Positions 1-6,652 of a stretch of 33,120 bases of DNA are shown piece after piece. The position numbers were made by a program, and so were the translations under genes. The stretch is from UBA3775 sp964584255 (lineage in GTDB: Bacteria > Bacillota > Clostridia > Lachnospirales > Lachnospiraceae), in assembly GCA_964584255.1 (NCBI GenBank), contig CAZOZM010000018.1:1-33120 (forward strand), in the 5' to 3' direction. Every line of letters begins with the position of its first letter. Position 1 is the stretch's first letter. The notes beneath the pieces are model-generated. The model did not search any database. It was given only the letters and a program-made list of their open reading frames with translations, and was not told where the DNA came from.

Positions 1-26
1 CTATCATACTTTTGAGCTCTTGTCAA
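1..26 (-). promoter_or_regulatory. Second tandem strong promoter, cut by the window edge
   Basis: On the minus strand a perfect -35 TTGACA (positions 26-21) follows a run of A-tracts (about 30-47) that resembles an UP element. A 17-bp spacer would put the -10 at position 3 and beyond, and only its first bases (TAG) are inside the window. Together with the promoter at 89-117 this has the look of the P1-P2 arrangement of an rRNA operon. The gene it drives lies left of the window, so the rRNA assignment is inference. Confidence 0.5.
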
Positions 27-88
27 CAACTTTTTTATTTATTTTTGAAAGTTGTCTTTTCGTCTATGCTGTTTTTAACAACTTTGCT

Positions 89-117
89 AGTTTATCACAT
101 CGCCATTCGTTTGTCAA
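89..117 (-). promoter_or_regulatory. Strong sigma-A promoter with UP-like A-tracts, reading out of the left edge
   Basis: The minus strand carries TTGACA (117-112), a 17-bp spacer and TAAACT (94-89). Just upstream lie A-tracts (about 123-149) that form a 10-bp AT-only inverted repeat, where an UP element would sit. The promoter is downstream of the tRNA-Ser pair and no protein gene follows before the edge. A stable-RNA operon, probably rRNA, is the likely target. Confidence 0.65.
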
Positions 118-149
118 TAACATTTTTTAACTTTTTTCGAGTTAAAAAA

Positions 150-238
150 CGGAGAAGGAGGGATTTGAACCCTCGCGCCGCTATTAACGACCTGCACCCT
201 TTCCAGGGGTGTCCCTTCAGCCTCTTGGGTACTTCTCC
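150..238 (-). tRNA. tRNA-Ser (anticodon GGA)
   Basis: The minus strand folds as a class II tRNA with a long variable arm. The acceptor stem starts GGAGAAG and pairs with the 3' CTTCTCC, the T-loop is GTTCAAATC-like, and the anticodon loop CTGGAAA gives GGA. The discriminator is G, as usual for serine tRNAs. CCA is not encoded. It lies about 80 bp downstream of a second tRNA-Ser and probably shares its transcript. Confidence 0.93.
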
Positions 239-316
239 AGTTTATCTGCTGTCGCCTGAACAAACTGCAGATCCCAATAAGTTTATTGACTTTGTCATTA
301 TCGTTTAACCGATAAA

Positions 317-402
317 CGGAGAATGTGGGATTCGAACCCACGGTCCCTTGCGGGATCACTGGTTTTCAAGACCAGCTCCATAAACCACTCGGACAACTCT
401 CC
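317..402 (-). tRNA. tRNA-Ser (anticodon TGA)
   Basis: The minus strand shows a class II tRNA: acceptor GGAGAGT pairing with ATTCTCC, an extended variable arm, T-loop GTTCGAATC, and an anticodon stem CTGGT/ACCAG around a loop giving TGA. The discriminator is G and no CCA is encoded. It is the first gene after the promoter at 444-472 and is followed by tRNA-Ser(GGA). The two anticodons together read all UCN codons by wobble. Confidence 0.93.
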
Positions 403-443
403 ATTTGTGCTTGCGTTTTTGCTTTTCTCAAACGCGCTTAATT

Positions 444-472
444 AAAATACCACACGTTTTTGGAACTGTCAA
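444..472 (-). promoter_or_regulatory. Promoter of the tRNA-Ser pair
   Basis: On the minus strand TTGACA (472-467) is followed by a 17-bp spacer and TATTTT (449-444). A-tracts upstream (about 485-512) resemble an UP element and begin right after the ispD stop. Transcription would start about 30 bp before the tRNA-Ser(TGA) 5' end. Confidence 0.65.
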
Positions 473-511
473 GCATATTTCTACAATTTTTTTAATTTTT
501 TTCTTTCCAGC

Positions 512-1195
512 TTATTTCCTCAAAACAGCCTCCGCCACCTGCATATCAAAAGGTGTCGTTATCTTGATGTTTCCATCTCCCGTATCCACGAGATATACCG
601 AAACATCCGTGTATTTTTCTACCGTCATGGCATCATCCGTCACGGTCTTATCGTCCGCATCCTTTCTTTTATTATAGGCATTTTTTATCAAAGTATACTC
701 AAACACCTGTGGTGTCTGTACCTGTCGCAGACTTTCCCTCTCAGGCGTTCCACAGACTTTTCCTTCTTCATCTGCCACTTTTATTGTATCCTTTACCTTA
801 CAGGATGCAATAACGGCTTTTTTTGTCTTCACTTCATTATCAAGCTCTTCTATCATTTCCGGTGTTATAAGAGGTCGTGCTCCGTCATGGATAAACACAT
901 ACTTTGTATCCGGCGCGCACGCATCAAGCCCCGCTTCTACGGATTCAAACCGGTATTTTCCTCCCGAAACGATACTTTTAACCTTTGTTATACCATATTT
1001 ATCAACTATTTCGCGTTTTACATAGTCTGTGTCATCTGCACCCGCAACTATAACAATATCTTCAACAGAGCTGTTTTCAAATGCCTCCAGACAGTACACC
1101 AATACCGGTTTCCCGTTTAACTCCAAATATTGCTTAGGTACACTGCTGCCCATCCTTGTTCCTCTGCCGGCGGACAGTACTATCGCTGTATTCAT
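512..1195 (-). CDS. ispD: 2-C-methyl-D-erythritol 4-phosphate cytidylyltransferase
   Basis: IspD joins CTP and 2-C-methyl-D-erythritol 4-phosphate to give CDP-ME, the third step of the MEP isoprenoid pathway in the cytosol. The N-terminus has the nucleotidyltransferase signature LSAGRGTRMG followed by PKQYLELNGKPVL; further on are FIHDGARPLI and the family-typical TPQVF. The length of 227 residues fits the family. I chose the ATG at 1195 because it follows a close AAAGGGG and gives the usual start MNTAIVLSAG; an upstream in-frame TTG at 1249 would add an untypical lysine-rich stretch. It is the last protein gene of the cluster, 180 bp after tsaD. No hairpin terminator is visible before the tRNA-Ser promoter. 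Confidence 0.93.
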   Translation of the reverse strand: MNTAIVLSAGRGTRMGSSVPKQYLELNGKPVLVYCLEAFENSSVEDIVIVAGADDTDYVKREIVDKYGITKVKSIVSGGKYRFESVEAGLDACAPDTKYVFIHDGARPLITPEMIEELDNEVKTKKAVIASCKVKDTIKVADEEGKVCGTPERESLRQVQTPQVFEYTLIKNAYNKRKDADDKTVTDDAMTVEKYTDVSVYLVDTGDGNIKITTPFDMQVAEAVLRK

Positions 1196-1375
1196 ATTTT
1201 CCCCTTTTTCTTTGATTTCAGGTTTTATTTCCAATTGGCACTTCTTCAAACCTTCAATTGCCCGGTTCTTTCTCCTTCAAACACCTGTTTCCGGCAGCAT
1301 CCCGTCTCACCTTCTGCCTTCCGGATGCATCCTTTCCGGTCCCGTTTCCGGCAGGTACTTCAATGCCTGCTTCTG
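1196..1375. other. 180-bp gap between tsaD and ispD with short repeats
   Basis: No convincing gene is visible here. The gap holds two direct copies of GTTTCCGGCAG (1287-1297 and 1344-1354), 57 bp apart, and the palindrome GGATGCATCC (1323-1332). It is markedly richer in CCGGA motifs than other intergenic gaps in the window. On the minus strand one frame stays open past the tsaD stop, but it has no credible start. Confidence 0.4.
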
Positions 1376-2395
1376 CTATCTTTCTCCAAGTTTCAGTCCC
1401 GGCACTGCATTTAAATCTAATCCATGCCTTGTTCCCTTCAGGAATTCATAGTATCCTGCAGCTCCAATCATTGCTGCATTATCCGTACACAATATGGGTT
1501 CCGGATAATACACTTTAATACCTGACATTTGACATACTTCTTCCATTTTTGCCCTAAGCGCGGAATTACATGCCACCCCACCGGCCAGAACAATCTTGTC
1601 ATACCCGTAGGCATTTGCTGCAGCTGTTGCCTTTGTTGCCAAAACATCCACTACCGCTTCCTGGAAGGATGCTGCCACATCTGCCCTGTTTACTTCTTCT
1701 CCTCGCATTTCCTGCTGATTAAGATAGTTTAAAACCGCCGATTTTACTCCACTGAAAGAATAATCATACGGACATCCGTCTATATGCGCTCTTGGGAATG
1801 CTATTGCATGAGCATTTCCCTCTTTTGCAATTTTATCTATTTTAGGGCCGCCCGGATATCCGAGACCTATTGCTCTTGCCACTTTGTCAAAAGCTTCTCC
1901 GGCCGCATCATCATGTGTCTTTCCGATTATCTCATACTCGCCATAGTCTTTCACTATTACAATATGACTGTGACCGCCCGATACCACAAGGCTCATAAAC
2001 GGTGGCTCCAGGTCCGGATGTGAGATATAGTTTGCCGATACATGTCCCTCTATATGATGTACTCCAATCAAAGGCTTGTTTTTTGCATATGCTATGGCTT
2101 TTGCCGCTGATACACCGACCAAAAGTGAACCGACAAGACCCGGACCATACGTCACGGCCACGGCATCAATTTCGTCAAGCGTAACTCCTGCCGTCTTCAG
2201 GGCTTCCGTAATAACCGGATTAATCTTTTCCACATGCTTTCTGGATGCAATTTCCGGAACTACGCCCCCATATAATGTATGAAGCGCAATTTGAGATGAT
2301 ATCACGTTACTTAACACTTTTCTTCCGTCAACAACAACCGCTGCCGCTGTTTCATCACAAGATGATTCTATCGCAAGAATATATACGGGTTTCAT
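1376..2395 (-). CDS. tsaD: tRNA N6-adenosine threonylcarbamoyltransferase TsaD
   Basis: TsaD transfers the threonylcarbamoyl group from threonylcarbamoyl-AMP to A37 of ANN-decoding tRNAs, forming t6A with TsaB and TsaE. The protein begins LAIESSCDETAAAVV, has the metal-binding HHIEGH at about residues 113-118, the SGGHSHIV loop, and the late CTDNAAMIGAAGY motif. At 339 residues it has full length for the Kae1/TsaD family. Its start overlaps the rnz stop as TAATG, so the two are translationally coupled; the GGAGG ribosome site lies inside rnz with a rather long 12-bp spacing. TsaB and TsaE are encoded just upstream in the same operon, so the whole complex except TsaC/Sua5 is made from one transcript. 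Confidence 0.96.
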   Translation of the reverse strand: MKPVYILAIESSCDETAAAVVVDGRKVLSNVISSQIALHTLYGGVVPEIASRKHVEKINPVITEALKTAGVTLDEIDAVAVTYGPGLVGSLLVGVSAAKAIAYAKNKPLIGVHHIEGHVSANYISHPDLEPPFMSLVVSGGHSHIVIVKDYGEYEIIGKTHDDAAGEAFDKVARAIGLGYPGGPKIDKIAKEGNAHAIAFPRAHIDGCPYDYSFSGVKSAVLNYLNQQEMRGEEVNRADVAASFQEAVVDVLATKATAAANAYGYDKIVLAGGVACNSALRAKMEEVCQMSGIKVYYPEPILCTDNAAMIGAAGYYEFLKGTRHGLDLNAVPGLKLGER

Positions 2396-3321
2396 TAATT
2401 TGTTTTTCCTCCTTCTTCAGGATACTCAAGATTTTTTGCCATTCCATCCCTCGGAATATACGTTTCAGGAAATATTTCCCTTGCATATGATACATAGGCC
2501 TTCGGTTTCACAAGCGAAGGACTGAAATGTGTCAGCCACATTTCCTTTACCCCTGCCTTCTTTGCTATTTCAGCCGCTTCCTTAAAGGTCATATGTCTGT
2601 GCTCCCTTGCCTTTGTTTCCATTCCAGGCTCGCCATACATACCTTCACATATGAATAAATCCGATTCCTCTGCCGCGCCATAAATCGACTGCACCGGTCT
2701 GCTGTCCGTACAGTATGTAAGCTTTATGCCTTTTCTCGGTTCTCCAAGTATCATGTCCGGTGTGAAAACTCTTCCGTCACATTCCACATTTTCACCTTTT
2801 TGCAGTCTGTTCCATATTTTCATCGGAACATTTTGTGCCTTTGCCTTTTCGGGCTGAAATTTACCCGCTCTTTTTATAATCTGGCTGTAACCGTAACATG
2901 TAATATTGTGACTTACCTTAAAAGCCCTTAGGGTATAGCCGTTTATTTCTATTTCTGCCTCCGGTCCGTCTATTTCAATAAATTTTAATTCAAATGGTAA
3001 GTCCGGTGCAATTACCCTGAGACATGAAACCACTTTTTCAAGTCCTTTCGGCCCGATAAGTGTGACAGGTTCCCTTCTGTCGGCATTTCCCATCGACAAA
3101 AGCATTCCGGGAAGACCGCTTATATGGTCACCATGAAAGTGCGTAAAAGCAATAACATCAATGTCATGGCAAGACCATCCGGCCTGTTTCATTGCAATCT
3201 GAGTTCCTTCTCCGCAATCTACAAGCAGCGCACTTCCGTTAAATCTTGTATACAGTGCGGTGAGCCATCTTCCGGGAAGCGGCATCATTCCTCCTGTTCC
3301 GAGTAAACATACATCAAGCAT
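2395..3321 (-). CDS. rnz: Ribonuclease Z (tRNA 3' endonuclease)
   Basis: RNase Z is a metallo-beta-lactamase-fold endonuclease that removes 3' trailers from tRNA precursors, above all those without an encoded CCA. The sequence shows the zinc motif THFHGDHISGLPGML at about residues 60-74, an N-terminal LLGTGG, a late aspartate motif (TYCTDSRP) and the C-terminal THFSP. At 308 residues it has the length of bacterial short-form RNase Z. The start overlaps the rimI stop (TAATG), with GGAGGACAATTA in front. The four tRNA genes in this window all lack CCA, so they would be substrates of this enzyme. That link is inference from known enzyme specificity. Confidence 0.95.
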   Translation of the reverse strand: MLDVCLLGTGGMMPLPGRWLTALYTRFNGSALLVDCGEGTQIAMKQAGWSCHDIDVIAFTHFHGDHISGLPGMLLSMGNADRREPVTLIGPKGLEKVVSCLRVIAPDLPFELKFIEIDGPEAEIEINGYTLRAFKVSHNITCYGYSQIIKRAGKFQPEKAKAQNVPMKIWNRLQKGENVECDGRVFTPDMILGEPRKGIKLTYCTDSRPVQSIYGAAEESDLFICEGMYGEPGMETKAREHRHMTFKEAAEIAKKAGVKEMWLTHFSPSLVKPKAYVSYAREIFPETYIPRDGMAKNLEYPEEGGKTN

Positions 3322-3761
3322 TAATTGTCCTCCAGCCTTTCCATTAATACCGCATTTTCCACGGGTTTCGCATAAAAATTCTTTCTTATTCCTGTTGCTT
3401 TAAATCCGACACTTTTATACAGTCTAATTGCATTTGTGTTACTTTCCCTTACTTCAAGAAACAGCTTTGTAATGCCACGCAGTTTTTCTGCTTCTATAAC
3501 GCTTTCCATCAGTTTCTTTCCATAGCCTTTTCCACGTTGTTTCTCTGTAATCGCAACATTTGTAATCTCGCCCTCATCCAGGCAAAATGACAAACCGGCA
3601 TATCCAATAAAGGTATCCCCGTCACAAATACAGTAAACTCTCGCATTTTTGCTGTTTATCGTATCCGAAAAAGCCTGTGCACTCCACGGTTCTGAAAAGG
3701 ACTCCTTTTCAAGCCGTGCTACCTGTGTAATCATTTCGGGCTCAAGCAGTTTTATCATCAT
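3321..3761 (-). CDS. rimI: Ribosomal-protein-alanine N-acetyltransferase
   Basis: This is a GNAT-fold acetyltransferase of the RimI type, expected to acetylate the N-terminal alanine of ribosomal protein bS18 using acetyl-CoA. The acetyl-CoA loop is seen as the Q-x-x-G-K/R-G-x-G motif EKQRGKGYGKKLM at about residues 73-85, followed by LEVRESNTNAIRLYKSVGF, typical of the family. The length of 146 residues fits. The start lies in ATGATGA overlapping the tsaB stop, and either of two adjacent ATG codons could be used. The tsaB-rimI-tsaD neighbourhood is common in Firmicutes and supports the assignment. A broader substrate range cannot be excluded. Confidence 0.92.
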   Translation of the reverse strand: MMIKLLEPEMITQVARLEKESFSEPWSAQAFSDTINSKNARVYCICDGDTFIGYAGLSFCLDEGEITNVAITEKQRGKGYGKKLMESVIEAEKLRGITKLFLEVRESNTNAIRLYKSVGFKATGIRKNFYAKPVENAVLMERLEDN

Positions 3762-4468
3762 TTATTTAACTTCTCATTTCTTTCTCGTTCTGCCTGGGAT
3801 AATCTGTAGTATTCCGGAACAAATTCCATGGCATCTACGGTTTTTCCCTCTTTTATTCTGTTGAGAGCCGCCATTCCCAATGATGCCGCTCTTTGAAGCC
3901 TGCTTTGTTTAGGAGCAAGAACATATGGTACTTTCAGTTCTTCCCTCAGTACCTTTTCGTGAACTTCAACTCCGTCTCCCAGAAAGACTGCCTTTTTCCC
4001 AAACTCATTTACCTTTGCAATTACGCTTTTTATGTCATCTGCTCCCACCGGAACCACCTCTACGGCATCTTCATTTTCCGCCGGGAATTCATATATCCCA
4101 TAATACACCTGATTTCTCCTGGCATCCATTATCGTACATACAAGACTGTCACTTCCCTGTAAGTTATAACACAGCGCTTCCGTGGTTGGTACGGGAACGA
4201 GAGATTTTTCAAGTGCAAGTCCGAGTCCCTTTGCTACCGATGCACCTATTCTCAGGCCGGTAAACGAACCCGGGCCGGATGTTACCGCTATGTAATCCAA
4301 TTCTTCAGGCTTTATTCCAAGCATGTTCATTACTTCTTCTACCATAGGAAGAAGTGTCTGCGAGTGTGTCTTTTTATAATTAACATTATACTCTGCCAAC
4401 ACTCCGTTTTCATTTAATACGGCAATTCCGGCAGTTAATCCGGAGCCGTCCAGTGCAAGAATATTCAT
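3758..4468 (-). CDS. tsaB: tRNA threonylcarbamoyladenosine biosynthesis protein TsaB
   Basis: TsaB is a catalytically silent ASKHA-fold paralogue of TsaD that scaffolds the t6A complex. It opens NILALDGSGLTAGIAVL, and carries the TsaB signature SGPGSFTGLRIG at about residues 64-75. The C-terminal part is short and divergent, as usual for this family; the length is 236 residues. The ATG at 4468 follows GAGGAATGA. The stop overlaps the rimI start by 4 bp, and tsaE ends 25 bp upstream, so the gene sits in the middle of a coupled operon. Confidence 0.94.
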   Translation of the reverse strand: MNILALDGSGLTAGIAVLNENGVLAEYNVNYKKTHSQTLLPMVEEVMNMLGIKPEELDYIAVTSGPGSFTGLRIGASVAKGLGLALEKSLVPVPTTEALCYNLQGSDSLVCTIMDARRNQVYYGIYEFPAENEDAVEVVPVGADDIKSVIAKVNEFGKKAVFLGDGVEVHEKVLREELKVPYVLAPKQSRLQRAASLGMAALNRIKEGKTVDAMEFVPEYYRLSQAERERNEKLNK

Positions 4469-4493
4469 TCATTCCTCTTTTCCGCAGGATGAC

Positions 4494-4922
4494 CTACTTA
4501 ATCTCTTCAATATATATTTCCCTGTATCCGAACCCTTTTTCAGGAACTTTCACCAGCTTAATTTCCATTCTTTTCTCCGGCAGCAGTTCTTCTACCATTT
4601 CCGGCCACTCGATAAGACACACTCCATCTCCGTATAAATAGTCATCAAATCCTATTTCGTACATTTCTTCCGGATCTGCCACTCTGTATGTGTCAAAATG
4701 ATAAAGAGGAAGTCTTCCTTCTTTATATTCCTGGAGAATCGTAAATGTCGGTGATACAACCGGTTCTTTGATTCCAAGTCCTTTTGCCAATCCTTTTGAA
4801 AATACGGTTTTTCCTGTTCCTAAATCTCCCGACAAACAAATCACATCTCCCGGACATGCTTTCTGTCCGCATATTTTCCCCAGTTCAAAAGTTTCTTCTG
4901 CACTGTTACTGCTCAGTTTCAT
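4494..4922 (-). CDS. tsaE: tRNA threonylcarbamoyladenosine biosynthesis ATPase TsaE
   Basis: TsaE is a small P-loop ATPase that binds TsaB-TsaD and resets the complex during t6A synthesis. The Walker A motif GDLGTGKT is at residues 32-39, and LYHFDTYRV and LIEWPE are both conserved in the family. I start at the ATG at 4922 because it follows a perfect GGAGGAAGAGA and gives 142 residues. An in-frame ATG at 4958 would add a basic stretch lying inside the upstream gene. The reading frame overlaps the 3' end of the ycxB-like gene by 17 bp, which suggests translational coupling. Confidence 0.95.
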   Translation of the reverse strand: MKLSSNSAEETFELGKICGQKACPGDVICLSGDLGTGKTVFSKGLAKGLGIKEPVVSPTFTILQEYKEGRLPLYHFDTYRVADPEEMYEIGFDDYLYGDGVCLIEWPEMVEELLPEKRMEIKLVKVPEKGFGYREIYIEEIK

Positions 4923-5490
4923 TCTCTTCCTCCAAAATTTCTTCAGCCTTTTCTCCAAAATTCTCCTGTTTTATGGTTTCAATGGATTTTGTGCCGAAAA
5001 CCCTTTTGTTTTTTCTTAACATTTCAATAATAAATGCGCTTCCCTCTTTTCCAAAGCAGCTCTTTGGAAAGATAAATGCACTTATTCTTGAAGTATATAT
5101 GTATATTGTCAACGGTGTGGTTTTATATGCATAAATGTGAGCCCACTCAAGTGTAAGTCGGGTTTCCTTCTGCGTTACCGTAATTCCTTCTTCATCAATC
5201 ACATAATGAATTGTTGTTTCAAACCCTTCGCCGTTAAGGACCTGCTTTTTCGCCCTGTTATATAACTGCAGCGGCATATATACAACGAACAGAAACAATC
5301 CAAAAGCCAGCAGCAGAATCTGTGTTGCAGTGTAATTATTCCAGTTGGTTGCCAAAAGCCAGCTCATCAGCACTGTAACAAAAAGGGCTGCTATCCCTCT
5401 GAATCCCCAATATTGCTGTCTCATATGAAAAGCGAACATGTTTTTTACCGTCATATTGATGTCTGCTTCCGTTTTCCTCATTTCCAACAT
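4906..5490 (-). CDS. YcxB-like membrane protein
   Basis: The protein has two hydrophobic segments at about residues 30-49 and 56-75, then a soluble C-terminal half of beta-rich character (TIHYVIDEEGITVTQ, TLEWAHIYAYKTT, AFIFPKSCF). This architecture matches the YcxB-like family, a bacterial PH-like fold of unknown function; the family call is from recognition of the pattern, not a search. The ATG at 5490 follows CCGGGGCAA; an ATG three codons later is also possible. It is the first gene of the tsaE-tsaB-rimI-rnz-tsaD-ispD series. A stem-loop and a tiny upstream ORF lie directly before it. Confidence 0.7.
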   Translation of the reverse strand: MLEMRKTEADINMTVKNMFAFHMRQQYWGFRGIAALFVTVLMSWLLATNWNNYTATQILLLAFGLFLFVVYMPLQLYNRAKKQVLNGEGFETTIHYVIDEEGITVTQKETRLTLEWAHIYAYKTTPLTIYIYTSRISAFIFPKSCFGKEGSAFIIEMLRKNKRVFGTKSIETIKQENFGEKAEEILEEENETEQ

Positions 5491-5496
5491 TTGCCC

Positions 5497-5527
5497 CGGT
5501 GCATGTTTTTCACTTTCTTATGCACCG
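5497..5527 (-). promoter_or_regulatory. Stem-loop touching the ycxB-like ribosome binding site
   Basis: CGGTGCAT (5497-5504) and ATGCACCG (5520-5527) form an 8-bp stem around a 15-nt loop. On the mRNA the 3' arm runs straight into the GGGG used as Shine-Dalgarno before the start at 5490, so folding could limit ribosome access. The 5' arm lies within a 9-codon ORF. There is no U-run, so it is not a terminator. Function is inference. Confidence 0.4.
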
Positions 5528-5539
5528 TCCTTTCTTCAT
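5510..5539 (-). CDS. Possible 9-codon leader ORF before the ycxB-like operon
   Basis: An ATG at 5539 preceded by CAGGTAAAA opens a reading frame MKKGRCIRK that stops at 5510. It covers the 5' arm of the stem-loop at 5497-5527, so its translation would open that stem. It may be a leader peptide or chance; nothing else supports it. Confidence 0.2.
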   Translation of the reverse strand: MKKGRCIRK

Positions 5540-5588
5540 TTTTACCTGGATCAAATCCGCCTGTATCCGTTTCTGTTCTCATTAATTA

Positions 5589-5623
5589 AGTAAGTCCCCT
5601 ACGTTCAGGCAGGGGACTTATTT
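5589..5623 (-). terminator. Hairpin terminator after pfkA
   Basis: TAAGTCCCCT (5591-5600) and AGGGGACTTA (5611-5620) form a 10-bp perfect stem with a 10-nt loop. On the minus strand it is followed by a T-rich TTACTTAATTAAT. It lies 25 bp beyond the pfkA stop and marks the boundary between the hprK-pfkA unit and the ycxB-ispD unit. Confidence 0.75.
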
Positions 5624-5644
5624 ATTTAGTCTGAGACACTCTCT

Positions 5645-6637
5645 TTATCTGCAAAGTTTTCTGCTTATCTGCCAGAGATCATCATTAAGATCTTTCTGCA
5701 TGTTTAATGCTTCTTCTATGTCAAAATCTACAAATTCGCCGTTTTTCCATGCAACGATTCTGTTGGCTCTTCCTTCTGCCAATATCTCAATCGCCTTTGC
5801 ACCCATGGAACTTGCCATCACACGGTCCCTGCATGTAGGGCTTCCGCCTCTCTGCATGTATCCGATGATTGTCGCTCTTGTTTCAAGCCCGGTTGCTGCT
5901 TCGATTCGCTTTGCCATACCGTTGCTGTCACCGATTCCTTCAGCGTTTATTATAATATGAAGCTTTTTGCCGAGTTTCTTCTTTTCTATGATTGTATCAA
6001 TGATTCTCTGCTCATCATAATCATATCTTTCAGGTACAAGAACCTCTTCAGCTCCGGTTGCAATTCCTGACCAGAGCGCAATATGTCCGGCCTTTCTGCC
6101 CATTACCTCGATAATGGAACATCTTTCATGTGATGCCGATGTATCTCTTACACGGTCAATTGCATCCATCGCTGTATTCAGCGCCGTATCAAATCCGATT
6201 GTGTAATCCGTACATGCTATATCAAGATCAATTGTTCCCGGAATGCCGACAACATTAACTCCCTGCTTTGCAAGAGAAAGAGCTCCTTTGTAAGAACCGT
6301 CTCCACCGATTACAACAAGCGCATCTATACCATGTTTTTTTAATATGTATGCAGCTTTTTCCTGTCCCTCAGGTCTCATCATCTCAGGACATCTTGCAGT
6401 ATAAAGAATCGTTCCGCCTTTCTGAATGATATCGGCAACACTTCTTGAATCCATGTCAAAAATATCTTCTTCCAAAAGTCCCGAGTAGCCTCGTCTGATT
6501 CCTTTTACCCTGAATCCGGATGATATCGCTGTTCTTACCACAGCTCTGACCGCTGCATTCATTCCCGGTGCATCGCCTCCGCTGGTAAGCACCCCCACAG
6601 TCATTGATTCACATCTCTTTGTTTTCATAAAAGCCAT
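5645..6637 (-). CDS. pfkA: ATP-dependent 6-phosphofructokinase
   Basis: PfkA phosphorylates fructose 6-phosphate to fructose 1,6-bisphosphate, the committed step of glycolysis. The N-terminus has GVLTSGGDAPGMNAAVR; the nucleotide loop is IGGDGSYKGA (about 110-119), where Gly after GGD marks ATP rather than pyrophosphate use. The catalytic loop reads GTIDLDI: both aspartates are kept, but Leu replaces the Asn of the usual TIDND. EVMGRKAGHIAL binds the substrate. I start at the ATG at 6637 because GAGGGG lies 8 bp in front; this gives 330 residues, about ten more at the N-terminus than E. coli PfkA. dnaE ends 15 bp upstream, so the two are cotranscribed, an arrangement common in Clostridia. Confidence 0.96.
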   Translation of the reverse strand: MAFMKTKRCESMTVGVLTSGGDAPGMNAAVRAVVRTAISSGFRVKGIRRGYSGLLEEDIFDMDSRSVADIIQKGGTILYTARCPEMMRPEGQEKAAYILKKHGIDALVVIGGDGSYKGALSLAKQGVNVVGIPGTIDLDIACTDYTIGFDTALNTAMDAIDRVRDTSASHERCSIIEVMGRKAGHIALWSGIATGAEEVLVPERYDYDEQRIIDTIIEKKKLGKKLHIIINAEGIGDSNGMAKRIEAATGLETRATIIGYMQRGGSPTCRDRVMASSMGAKAIEILAEGRANRIVAWKNGEFVDFDIEEALNMQKDLNDDLWQISRKLCR

Positions 6638-6652
6638 GATAAATCCCCTCAC

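Noticed and set aside
1287..1354. Two in-phase copies that would translate as LPETG, the sortase motif
   Set aside because: The short frames have a stop between them, no hydrophobic tail or signal, and no plausible start; the match comes from an 11-bp nucleotide repeat.
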